A DNA stretch of 36,274 bases, taken from an uncultured Clostridia bacterium. GTDB lineage: Bacteria > Bacillota > Clostridia > Oscillospirales > Ruminococcaceae. Below are positions 1 through 10,705 of this stretch, piece by piece. Position 1 is the stretch's first letter, and each line of letters starts with the position of its first letter. Made by a program: the position numbers and the translations under genes. Below the pieces are notes generated by a model. The model made no database searches. It worked only from the letters and a program-made list of their open reading frames with translations, and was not told the origin of the DNA. Location: NCBI GenBank assembly GCA_946545645.1, contig CAMNNQ010000151.1:1-36274 (forward strand). The letters are read 5' to 3'.

Positions 1-146
1 GTGGGGTCATTGTTCGGGCGCTCCGGCTTGGGATAGGCGACCTCAAGAATGTAGTAGCCGGGTGTCTTGATGCGCCCGCGCTCGGCGGTGATATCGGATA
101 TGGTGCGGAGACTGCGGGTGGAGGCGGTGAGGATTGGGGCGGGCAT
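1..146 (-). CDS. 5' end of an unidentified gene, cut by the window edge
   Basis: The minus strand has an ATG at 146-144 preceded by AAAGGAGT at a suitable distance, and the frame stays open for 48 codons to the window edge. The visible N-terminus begins MPAPILTASTRSLRTI and contains TPGYYILEV. There is no signal peptide or membrane segment. The base composition is GC-rich, unlike the AT-rich gene 17 bp upstream, which suggests the two have different origins although they could share a transcript. I do not recognise the family. Confidence 0.55.
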   Translation of the reverse strand, partial: MPAPILTASTRSLRTISDITAERGRIKTPGYYILEVAYPKPERPNNDP

Positions 147-163
147 GTGGGTCACTCCTTTCG

Positions 164-778
164 TTATTTATCGTAGTTTTCAAGGAAACTATCTATAAGT
201 TGTTTATTAGATGTATAATAATCTGTTTCTCTCTTCACATTTAACCAGTATTTTATTACAGTTCTATTTTTATCGCCTTCAATCCAAGCATAGTAATCAA
301 AAACAAGATTAGGAACTGGTTCTCCATTCTCAAATCTGTATTTGATGTTTCTGTCGCTATCAAGATAGTTTCTTATATCGTTCTGAAGCTTTAAGTATTC
401 ATCTTTATCCATCGCACTCCAGTTATTTGGTCTGCATTGTATTCCGGCTTTCACTCTGCATGTTTTAAGAACATTGTTATCTATTGGAGTATGGCAATAT
501 AAAAAGTATTCTTCTTTTGCTCCATGAAAAAGCAGCAGGTGTTTAAAAACAATATTCAAAAGCTTTTGTGCTTTCCCGTAAGCAAATTTCAACTCTGACC
601 CTTTGAAGCATTCTATCATTTTTGTACAAGTCTCGATATGCCAGTTTTCATAACCATTTTTATCACGTGCTGGCTCTTCGAAATAAGCTGTGATTCTTTC
701 ATAAACATAGTTTAGCATTGAATCTTTGTATTTTAGGTTTTCTGATGATCCTAACCCTTTAATTGTTCTTGGCATCAT
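164..778 (-). CDS. AT-rich hypothetical protein, possibly lacking its original N-terminus
   Basis: This is a 204-residue soluble protein with no signal peptide or membrane helix, rich in Lys, Asn, Tyr and aromatic residues. I do not recognise the family. The middle holds YGKAQKLLNIVFKHLLLF followed by a YCHTPIDNN segment, which suggests a helical core. The annotated start is one of two adjacent ATG codons at 778 and 775, and no convincing Shine-Dalgarno sequence stands before them. The frame stays open about 36 codons further upstream, to a TAA near 886, and encodes plausible protein (ILFPYVPFDWKITNK) with no ATG. This suggests that the natural 5' end was lost or frameshifted. Codon use is far more AT-rich than in the genes on either side, consistent with horizontally acquired DNA. 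Confidence 0.5.
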   Translation of the reverse strand: MMPRTIKGLGSSENLKYKDSMLNYVYERITAYFEEPARDKNGYENWHIETCTKMIECFKGSELKFAYGKAQKLLNIVFKHLLLFHGAKEEYFLYCHTPIDNNVLKTCRVKAGIQCRPNNWSAMDKDEYLKLQNDIRNYLDSDRNIKYRFENGEPVPNLVFDYYAWIEGDKNRTVIKYWLNVKRETDYYTSNKQLIDSFLENYDK

Positions 779-914
779 ATCTTTATATGCTTTATTATCA
801 ATTACATTTTTAATTTGGTCTTTGTTAGTTATTTTCCAATCAAATGGAACATACGGAAAAAGTATTCTTATTGTGGCTTCAAATTATAAAAAGTCTTCTA
901 TATTTGAAATATCC

Positions 915-940
915 AGCCGTGAGGGGCGGCTTTTTTCTTT
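915..940 (+). terminator. short terminator-like hairpin upstream of the adhesin promoter
   Basis: AGCCG at 915-919 pairs with CGGCT at 927-931 around a 7-base loop and is followed by a T-rich tract on the plus strand. The stem is only 5 bp. No plus-strand gene lies upstream, so it may be a leftover from a lost gene or a block to read-through into the adhesin promoter. Confidence 0.35.
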
Positions 941-972
941 TAAAATATATAGTATAATTTCTTCTTTTTGTC

Positions 973-1001
973 TTGACAAATCGTTCATAATTTGGTATAA
1001 T
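973..1001 (+). promoter_or_regulatory. consensus sigma-A promoter with a duplicated -10 region
   Basis: TTGACA at 973-978 and TATAAT at 996-1001 are separated by exactly 17 bp, so both boxes and the spacing are consensus. The 10-bp unit TTTGGTATAA is repeated in tandem at 991-1000 and 1001-1010, which puts a second TATAAT at 1006-1011, 27 bp from the -35 box and probably unused. The promoter faces the adhesin gene and predicts a leader of roughly 195 nt. Confidence 0.85.
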
Positions 1002-1011
1002 TTGGTATAAT

Positions 1012-1205
1012 TAGCTATAAGTATATACAATTGAAAAATATGCCCTTTCAGCTGTCTGTTTTGTTCCCGATCTTACTGCTTCATTTTCCGGACTGAGGTA
1101 TGGTACAGCGGTCCGGGAGCCGACGGGGTGGACAGTTGGTTTTCACTTGTGAGGTCAATCACGCATTCCTTTTCATACGGGATGATAACGAGGAGGAAGA
1201 TAAGG
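1012..1205 (+). promoter_or_regulatory. structured 5' leader of the adhesin gene
   Basis: No credible coding frame starts in this stretch between the promoter and the start codon. CCGGAC at 1088-1093 can pair with GTCCGG at 1111-1116 around a 17-base loop. It is followed by a GC-rich stretch with further pairing potential. An AGGAGG ribosome-binding site at 1191-1196 lies 9 bases before the ATG at 1206. I could not match it to a known riboswitch class. Confidence 0.4.
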
Positions 1206-4200
1206 ATGAGAAATAGATTTGTCAGCCTGATAAAGCATATTGTAAGCGGCTTGTCGGCTGCGGCGATGATGTTCTCGAATGCCGCACCTATGGTCACCTT
1301 TGCCGACGATACGATAGAATATGCTCATACTATAAACCTGTTTGAGATAAAGCTGACAGGCGGAGCCGATTATTCTGCGACTTTCAAGGACGATAATGCA
1401 AAAGACAATGCCCCAGCGATAGACGGTTACGTTTGGTCTGCCCCCAACTCCAACTCAGGTCATAAGTTTATTTATACAGTTGACTTTTTCGCTCTCGGGT
1501 CAGGGCATCAGTAATTATAATACAAATCTGATAAAAGAGGGCTTTGTCGAAATACATATCCCTGCTCACATCCTGCGCCTAAAAGGGCAGGATAAAGCCG
1601 GCGGAAGCGGTGACGAGAAAAAGTACGGCGACGCCATCGAGCTGTCCGTGCCTAAAGCCTCCGACGTTGCGAAAGTCCCTGTGTATGATGATTCCGGAGA
1701 GCCGGTAACGGATAATGAGGGCAATATCATCTATTCATACGATACGGATTATGATTTCATCTATAAAGAGGGCACCGACGAGAACGGCGATCCCGAGATA
1801 ATCATATACAACATAAAGCCGATCTCGGCAGGTCAGGTATATGAGTTCCCAATGGCGTACAAGACATTGTACAGCACCTGGGATTACGAAGACCTTGCCC
1901 AGTCTGACGGTGCAAAGGCAACTGTCATCGTTGACAGTTGGAAAAAGAGCGGCACGCCGGATGCTTCGGCTGCTTCGGATAATAAGGACGAGATCACCGC
2001 AAAGACCCGCGAGGTACCTGTTTATATCAATACGGGAGTAACGATAGACAAGGTCACGAAAAGCGTAAGGCAGCCGGGTCAGACCGAGCTCATGACCGCA
2101 AGCCAGCTCGAAAAAGCAGATTTCATCCAGGGGAAAGGCCTTAACCTCGAAGCTGGTGGCGTCAATAAAGACGATTATCTGTACATGGTATGGCAGGTCA
2201 ACTCCAAGGTAACGACAGTTACTCAGAAATACAGCTACACACTTACCGATACACCGGGCGAGCTGAGCGGATATGATGCGAAAGACAAGCCTCATTCGGT
2301 GCCGGGCGAGTTCGTTGCCATGAATATTTCCAACGGGGATTTCCAGAAGCCCGATCCAGACGAAAACGGCAATTATTCCATTACTGCCGATGGCCTGACA
2401 GGCGACCCGCCGCAGGTACTGGTCATCACCAGATATTTAAAGAGCAAGACGGACGAGATAAACAACGCCCCGAGGAACGGTTATTATCGGGCCATAAACG
2501 ACGCAGAGGGAAAGGTGACCCCTGCGGACGAAAAAGACAAGGAAACGAAAAAACCGTCGCAGGCCGAATTCATCTATAACAGGAAGAAGCCGAGCATCTC
2601 TCCCATTATCGAGGACTATAAGTCCTCCAAGAAGGGCATCACCACAAGCTACGAGCTGAACAATATCATTGAGGATAACAAGCCCGTTACAAATCTGAAA
2701 TACAATACCAGCTCAAAGATGTACTCTTACGGAAACACTATCGATGATCTCAACAAGAAGCTGACCAAAAGCATAATAGCGAAAGTTAGCGGAAATGATA
2801 TAACGATCAGTTCTCCCCTCGGAGATTACACCGCACAGATCGGCGAGACCGGCTACAAGAAGGACGACGAGGAGATCTCCACAGATCAGGAAATGACCTC
2901 CGACGCTCTGCTGAGGATCGTTGCCTCGGAGCTGGCAGAAACCTTCTACGGAAAGGAAGACGTTACTTATTCATTTACGGACAGAAAGATCACTCTGATC
3001 CAGCCCGACAATTCTTCCAACACTATGTTGCTGACGCCCGACGATTACAGCTTCAGCAGCGTTGAGTTCTCGTTCACGGCGGACAACGTAGAATTTGACC
3101 CCGAAGCTCTGACATTCAACGGCAATACGATCGTTAACCCCGTCGAATACGACCCCGACGCGACTATTGATCTTTACACCTATATCGGCAGCAGCGATAC
3201 GCCGGTGCTGGCCGCGAAGTATCACCCCGACACCAAGACCTACACCGATCTGGATACGAGCATCGTTTCATCGGCAACCTCAGTGATGGTCAGATTCAAA
3301 AACGATGCAAGAGTCTCGGGATACAAGCTGACAACGAGCAACAAGTATTTCTGCGTTCAGCTGAACACAAAGCCCTCTGTTACGATCAACCCCACCGCAA
3401 GAGTCAAGGAGTTTTTGAAAAGCTACGGCACTGAAGGCGATCTTAAACTGGTAAATGTGCAGAACAATGGCACCTATGATGTAAAGGCACACGATGATAC
3501 TCCCCTGTACAACAGCAGCGTCTACGGCACTGACACTGTATCTCAGGACAAGAGGACCTCATCTATCACCAAGGAAGCGAGAAGCGAGAACGATGATCCT
3601 ATCATCGGCAAGGACGGCGAGTCCTACAGGACGATCAACGACACCCTGCATCGTCAGTATATCGTAACGTGGAAAACTAAGATCCAGGAGCTTTATTCCG
3701 GTTCTATAAACGGCGTTGCGGTAAACAACGTGCCTGTTGAGCAGCAGTCGGGCGTGTTCTATGACCTTCTGCCGCTGCACAGCGATGTCATCGAAGGCAG
3801 CGTTAATGTTTTCGTAGACGGCAATAATGAGCCGCTGCCTGTGTCCTCTTTCAAGGTCTATCCGAGAGAAGACGATTTTAATGGCTCCGGGCAGAAGATG
3901 ATGAAGGTCGAGATATACTCTCCCTGTAACAGCAGCTACACCCTGTCCTATGCAACAGTCCATTCTCATGCAGATATACAGGACTACGGTTCGATGACGA
4001 ACAATACGATCGCTTATCAGACAGGCAACGAGAACATCGGCGGCGGCTATCCCGATAACGGCGGTAACCATGCCGTTTCAAAATCAGCATACATGATTGG
4101 CCTTGACCCTGATAACGGAGATGCCAAGAGGTTCATCTACGCAGAAGCAACAGAGAATATAGTTGCGCTGATACAGACCTCATCGGGTATATTCAAATAC

Positions 4201-7200
4201 GTTTCCTCAGAATCCGACCCCACGCAGAAGCAAACCACCGTTGTTCACCCGGGAGAGGACTACACATATCACTACCGCATGAAGAACTCCATGAGCACAC
4301 AAGCACGCGATATTGCTATTCTTGATTCGGTAGAGAACTACAGGACCGTTGAGGGTGTGCGCTACAACTTCGGTATAGCCAAGGACAGAGAGTGGAACGG
4401 CACTATCAAGAGCTTTAACCTTGCAAATGTCGAGAACCGTATGCGGCAGGACAAGTATTACGGTGATGTGCATCTGTTCGTATACACCGAAAGCGAGATC
4501 GTTAACTTTGACAGCACCAGTTATTCCGACGCCGTAGCGCGCCAGCACCTGCTGCAATCTATCCTTGGCGAGCTGAAGCCGAGCGACGCAGACTATGTTG
4601 AGCCGACAGGCTGGAAGGAAGTAAACTGGAGGAGCCCCGGCGACCTCAAAGATGTGTCGTCGTTCATCGTTTACACAGGCAAAGAATACACCCTGCCCAA
4701 GGGCGCGAGCATGAACTTCACCGTTACGATGACCGCACCGCCCACATTGCAGGACGACAGAGACCCAGAAAACGGAGAATACCTCACACCGTTCAAGACC
4801 TATAACAACGTGTACCGCTCCTTTACGAACATTCCTCTCGACCACGAGACCGACGAGCCGAAGCAGTCGCAGTACTACTACACGCACTTCGACTACACTG
4901 AAACAGCCTTCAAGGTCACGGGCAATCTTGAATTCACAAAGAACGACAGCGAGACGAACCAGAAGATAAAGGGCGTTACTTTCAGCCTGACGGGTATCTC
5001 CGATTACGGCAGCACATATTACGAGACGCTGACCTCTGACAGGTTCGGCAAGGTGCTTTTCGAAGATCTTGAAAAGGGCACATACACCCTGACCGAGACT
5101 GTTTCGGACGATGACCATATCCTTGACACCGAGCAGAAAAAGGTCACCGTACTGCCCAACGGTAAGGTCACTATCGTCAAGATCGACGGCATCGAGCTTG
5201 ATATGGAAAACGGCATTTACAAGATCACCAACAAGCCGAGGCCGCACACAGACATCGTGTTCTCAAAGCTCGACTCCGTTACCGGCAGGAACGTAAACGG
5301 CGCCAAGTTCACACTCAGAGGCACATCTGATCTGAGCACCGTCGTTGATATGACTGCATTCAGCACAAACGGCACGGTGACATTCAGCTCTGTCGAGCCC
5401 GGCACCTATACCCTTACCGAGGAGTACCCTGCCGACGGTTACGCGGCGCCTATAACGAACACCTATACCGTAACGGTGACCCAGACCGGCGATTATTCGG
5501 CTTCGTACAAGATCGAGGGCATGGAGGACAATATCGTCTATAACGATCCTCTCGCAAGCACCAAGCTCATCAAGGCAGACAGCATAAGCAAGAACCCCCT
5601 TGAGGGCGCCGAATTCACGGTGACTGCTCCCGCAGAGCTCAATGAAAGCTACGCGGCGCTTAAGCAGGCCTATGAAAAAAAGGAGCAAAGCGCCGACTTC
5701 AAGTGGAGCTTTGACGGCACGAGCTGGAAGCAGACAGCCGAAAGCGGCAGCATCAAGGGCGAATACGCACTGGCGCAGCTGATACCCGGAAGCGGCTATA
5801 CCCTTTCCGAGACGACCGCCCCGAGGGGCTATGCAGCTATCGGCGACATATCCTTCAGCGTGGAAGACGGCAGCGTCGTGTTCGGCGACAACGATCCGAT
5901 AGAATACCTTGTGCTGAACACTTCGACACACGAGTATGACACCGCTTCTCCCGAGCAGGCGGAGTATATCCGCGTAAACGACGAGCCGACCTTCGAGGAC
6001 ACCAAGCTCATCGACAAGTCATGGGTAGGCGAGATAACGGTTGACGAAAACGCCCCGAAGTTCCCGACGGTGCATCTGAAAAACGAGAAGCCCTCGGTGG
6101 GCGTCTTAGCTGTTACGATCAATGATAACCTGAAAAGTCTTTTGGGCAGCAAAAACTGGGTCAGAGGATTTGAAAGATCCGAAACGCCGCCGACAGGAAC
6201 TTATACAGACTGCACTACCTATGACATAAGCGGAGAGGAAGGACATTTCTACGCTTGGGTCGATAACAATTATGTTAAATGGTGGAGCGATGCAAATATA
6301 ATCTATCTGCCTGTCAGCTGTCAGGACTTGTTCAAAGGCTGCAGTAACAGCGAATTCAAATCGATCGATCTCAGCGCATTCAACGCAGAAAAAGTGACCT
6401 CGATGCAGAGTATGTTTGAGGGCTGCACAAATCTTACCTCGATCACGTTCCCCGATGATATCGACACCTCAAATGTCACCAATATGAGCTCGATGTTCAA
6501 GGGCTGTGAAATGGTCACATCGCTTGATCTCAGTGGCTTCACGACCTCAAACGTCACTACTTTTGCAAGTATGTTTGAAAATATGAAAGCTATCACCGAG
6601 ATAAAGCTTGACTATACCAAGTTTACTGCAGCCGACAAGCTGACATCTGTGGACAGTATGTTCAGTGAGTGTAGAGCTCTCCAGAAGATCGACCTGAGAG
6701 GTTTTTCAGATTGTCCTAATCTGACAACTATAAATAAGTGGTTTTATAATTGTTTCTGGATGGAATATATTGATTTAAGTAATTTTTCGACCGGAACAGC
6801 TTCTGATACCAAGCTTAGTGATATACGGTCTGCATTTACGAATCTTGGAAATCATGGGTCTGGCGGAACAGCAATAAATGACATTTGCTGTAAGTTTTTT
6901 GCTAAGTGTAAATGGAACACTACATCGAGTTGTTCTACGAACTCTGATATGGATAATTGTTTCAGAATCAATCTCTATGATTCCAGGTTTAAAAATGCTC
7001 AGAATAATAATATCCCAGTTAATGGCGGCGGCTATATGCAGGGTGATCCAAAACATCTCGATGTTGTTTATTACGAGGATTACTTAATAGGCATAGATAA
7101 TGGCAGCTCAAATGGGACCTTTATCTATAGTGGGGAAACAAATACTAACAATAGTCGTCTGTATGGTCCTTATTTTAATTCAGCATATAAAATAGACGCA

Positions 7201-9486
7201 ACAGAGTTTACAAGCGAGTACTACTCAGATTACTACAAGTCATTCTTTACAGGGAAAGAGGGGTACAGCTTCGATTCCACAAACGCACTGCATTCCGCTT
7301 CCCGCCTGCTGTTTGCAGGGGGCGCGCTGAGGGCTGCTGCACAGGACTATTCCGAAGCACCCGAAGGCTTCACGGCAATGTCGCCTGCAAGCGAGGTAAA
7401 GGAAGTTGATGCCGCTACAGACCGCCAGACCGAATTTGTCTATGAGTATATCACGGGCGAGGACGGAACTCTGGTCAGCTCAGGCGTTTACACCGTGCCG
7501 CAGACGATAAACCTTACCATTCGCGTGCCGCTGGACGAGACCCATGTGACAGAATACTACTTCACAAAGCAGGCGACCGCCACATGGAAAAAAGTCAGAA
7601 GCGGAGATTCTCCCGACTGGCAGCTTGAAATGAGTGTCAATAATTCCGACGAGGAATTCTACCTCTGGGAGGATAAGTTCGACACCTACAAGGCCGACAC
7701 CTCCGAAAAAGACCCGAAGGTAACAAAGGGCGACGACGGCAAGGCGCTGCTTGTTAATACTGCCACCGATCAGGAAACAGGCTCGCTCAAGCTGAAAAAG
7801 ACAATGAAGGACGGCCTCGTCCTTGACCCCGAGCAGACGTTCATCTTCAATGTGGTAATGAAAAAGTCTGACAATTCGCCCTACACCAAGACGCCGTTTG
7901 ACAGCGAGGGCAAGGCGACCTTCAAGCTCAAGGCCGACGAGGAGATACTTCTGTCTGGTCTGCCCGTAGGAGCACAGTACACCGTCAGCGAAACGATAGA
8001 GGATACCGAGCTCTACGAGAAGGTAACTGCCGACGATCCTTCTGGAACGATCACAAAGGATAACACGTCCGAGGCCGTGATCGAAAACAGCATCAAGACC
8101 CGTGACCTTACGCTTAGCAAGACATCCCGGCTGTTTGAGAACGACGGCACGGCAACGCCAGTGCCTCTCGAGCTTGACGACGATACAGAATGGAGAGATA
8201 CCGAGTTTTCCTTTACAGCTGTATTCACGGGGCTTGTTCCGAATTATCATTACAGCTGGCTGCCGTCAGGCAAGACCACTGACAAGAACGGCGGTCTCAC
8301 CTATGAGGTCAAGCTCGCACAGGGACAAAGCATCAATTTCACAGACCTCCCGGCAAGCGCAGCATACACGATCTCCGAGGAGACGCTGACAAACACGAGC
8401 CTTGCAGAGTTCACACAGCAAAACGATGCTGACTCGGAAAGCGGAGTTACGACCGGTCATCAGACTGTAAAGGGTAAGAACTCTGTGACCTTCACCAACA
8501 CCAAGACGCTGCTGCACGACAAGTACGTCATCACAGTCAAGAAAACATGGCTTGACGAAAACGGAAATGAAATGCCGATCGCAGCAGACGGTACGATCAT
8601 GAAGGCCGACAATTCAGCAGGAGAGTCCACTATCCCCTCCTTCCTTAACACCTATCTTGGCAGAGCGCTGCGGTACACTGTCGGCGATAACACATATTAT
8701 ATGAATATTGAGCCGAAGTTTATGACGGTCAAGCTGAACAAGGCCAACAAATGGCAGCAGGAGATCCGCAATCTTGAAAAGACCAAGACCGTCAGCACCG
8801 GCAACACAAACACTGCGATCTATGAATATGTATATTTCCTTTGGGAGGACTGCCCGATAGCTTACGAGTCTCTCACGACCGGAACGGTCACGGAGAAGAT
8901 CAATCTTGATGAATACAAATTCTACCGCGAGGTGACCGTGGCCAATACGGCATATACCTATTCGCTCAAAAACCAGAAGATGCCGACTTATTCGCTTTTG
9001 GTAGACAAGACCGTTACAGGCAACTTAGGCAACAAAACAAAGGATTTCAGCTTTGTTATCAGGTTCAATTCCGCAGACGGTTCGCCGTTGACAGGAACAG
9101 GATTACGCGCCACCTTTAACGGCACGAGAAACCGAACCATAACACTGAATAATGACGGTACGTTCCCGTTCACGCTCTCTCATAACGAAAAGATCTTGTT
9201 TGAGGGACTGCCTAAGGACACGACCTACACTCTGGCCGAGAAACAGGCAGACGACTACGCAACAACGATCACAAGGACCGAGGGAGGTACTGCGCAGGCG
9301 CCTGTTGATGGTAAAGAAATATCCGGCAAGCTCATATCCAACCAGGAGATCTCGTACAAAAACGATCGCTCCGGCACACTGCCAATGGGCATCGACCTTG
9401 GCAGTGCTGCAACAGCCGCAGCGGCTCTGGCAGCGGTGACAGGCTTTGGATTCCTGAAGCTGCGCCGCAGAAAAGAGACCGAATAA
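1206..9486 (+). CDS. Giant secreted SpaA/Cna-B and BspA-repeat surface adhesin, split by a 1-base frameshift
   Basis: Reading through one frameshift gives about 2759 residues. The N-terminus is a signal peptide (MRNRFVSLIKH, hydrophobic core, cleavage probably near TFA-DD). The first 93 codons run in one frame. After the T5 run at 1485-1489 the rest continues in another, and dropping one T joins FIYTVDF to SLSGQGISNYN. A long beta-rich region follows. Cna-B/SpaA-like domains begin near residues 1238, 1347 and 1450 (LEFTK, IVFSKLDS and TKLIKADS starts, each ending in a YTLTE- or YTLSE-like strand). A BspA/DUF285-type repeat region occupies about 1705-1840, and pilin isopeptide-type domains begin near 2192, 2299 and 2594. 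The C-terminus has LPMGI, a hydrophobic helix and the basic tail KLRRRKETE, a sortase-signal layout without the usual LPxTG. The likely role is adhesion at the cell wall. Ligand unknown. Confidence 0.88.
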
Positions 9487-9491
9487 GCTCC

Positions 9492-9528
9492 ACTCCCGTA
9501 TTTACTGCAAATACGGGAGTTCTTTTTT
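9492..9528 (+). terminator. rho-independent terminator of the adhesin gene
   Basis: ACTCCCGTATTT at 9492-9503 pairs perfectly with AAATACGGGAGT at 9509-9520 around a 5-base loop, followed by a T-rich tail to 9528. It starts 6 bases after the adhesin stop codon. Confidence 0.93.
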
Positions 9529-9546
9529 CCGCCTGTCTACAGGCAT

Positions 9547-9594
9547 AAAAACAGCGGACAGCGCTTCTGTTATGAAACGCCGTCCGCTGTTTTT
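9547..9594. terminator. bidirectional terminator between convergent genes
   Basis: AAAAACAGCGGAC at 9547-9559 and GTCCGCTGTTTTT at 9582-9594 form a perfect 13-bp stem. U-rich ends are available on both strands. It lies 14 bases beyond the minus-strand ABC exporter remnant and backs up the adhesin terminator. Confidence 0.85.
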
Positions 9595-9608
9595 GCTGTG
9601 CGGTCCGC

Positions 9609-10705
9609 TTATGCAGACTGAGATGTATAGAGCTCGTAGTAGGCTCCTTTTTTCGCCATAAGCTCGTCATGGGAGCCGCTTTCGCGGATACCCTTGTCGT
9701 CGATGTACATTATCCTGTCGCAGTTGCGGATAGTCGAGAGCCTGTGAGCGATGATGAAGGAGGTGCGCCCCTTTAAGAGCTCTGCGATGCCCTGCTGAAG
9801 CAGCGCCTCGGTCTTGGCGTCGATCGAGGACGTCGCCTCGTCCAGTACGAGTATCTTAGGGTCGGAAAGAAGCGTCCTCGCAAAGCTTATGAGCTGCTTT
9901 TCGCCGCCCGAGAGCTTTGAGCCTCGCTCGTTCACCTCTGTGTTATAGCCCTTGCGCATAAGGCTGATGAACTGATCCGCGCAGACCGTTTTTGCAGCGC
10001 GGACGACCTCCTCGTCGGTGGCGTCCAGCTTGCTGTAACGGATATTGTCAAGGATAGTACCGCAGAAAATAAAGCTGTCCTGGAGCATTATGCCCATTTG
10101 TGTGCGGAGCGATCTGAGCGTGACATCTGAAATATCGACTCCGTCAACGGTAATAGAGTCGCGATCGATGTTATAAAAGCGCGAGATAAGGGAGACAATA
10201 GTGGACTTGCCTGCTCCTGTAGGGCCGAAAAGCGCAACGCTCTCGCCTGCCTTGACGTCGAAGGAGATATGCTCGATAACGTCGTTGCCCTTCTCGTAGC
10301 CGAAGGAGACATCGTTGAAGGAGACCTGTCCGGTGATCTCGCCAAGCTCCGCCGCGCCCTCCTTGTCGGTAACGGTGACAGGCTCGTCAAGCGTTTCAAA
10401 AATACGCTCAAGATACGCGATGTTGTTGATGAAATTATTCATTATATTCGAGAGATTCATTATAGGCTGCCAGAACCTTGAGGCATATCCCGTCATAGCG
10501 GCGAGGGTGCCAAGCGTTACTGTTGCAGGGTCAAAGACCATAAGGCCTGTCGCAAACATCGCGGCGCGGATAAGGGTCGAAATGTTATCCGACACCGGCC
10601 AGATAAGATGTGCATACCTGACGGCACGCATCCAGCTGTGACGGTATCTGTCGTTAAGGCGGTCATAGATCCCGGCATTCTCCTCCTCGCGGGTAAATAC
10701 CTGCT
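9609..10705 (-). pseudogene. 3' fragment of an ABC exporter (transmembrane-NBD fusion type)
   Basis: About 365 codons remain of a gene that normally encodes roughly 580-620 residues. The fragment starts inside the transmembrane domain (REEENAGIYDRLNDRYR, typical of the cytoplasmic loop of MdlB/MsbA-type exporters). It retains two membrane segments and a complete nucleotide-binding domain: Walker A GPTGAGKST, Q-loop LQDSF, signature LSGGEKQ, Walker B ILVLDEAT and H-loop AHRLST. Upstream it runs directly into a decayed transposase near 10705, where a TGA closes the frame. The first transmembrane helices and the original start are therefore lost. An ATG at 10631 could still start a truncated 340-residue product, but that would not be a working exporter. 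These proteins usually act as heterodimers; no partner gene is present. Confidence 0.85.

Noticed and set aside
726-1010. Plus-strand 94-residue frame
   Set aside because: It overlaps the adhesin promoter and the terminator-like hairpin, has no ribosome-binding site and is low-complexity; AT-rich chance frame.
1088-1135. T-box or guanidine-type riboswitch in the adhesin leader
   Set aside because: GGGTGG-like and ACGGGG-like words occur, but neither the T-box core nor the guanidine aptamer pattern is complete.
1735-9173. Many long minus-strand frames antisense to the adhesin gene
   Set aside because: They mirror the codon bias of the plus-strand gene, lack ribosome-binding sites, and have implausible Val/Leu/Arg-rich compositions.
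4915-9370. DNA-level tandem repeats in the adhesin domains
   Set aside because: The SpaA-like domains are similar only at protein level; no near-identical DNA repeat units were seen.
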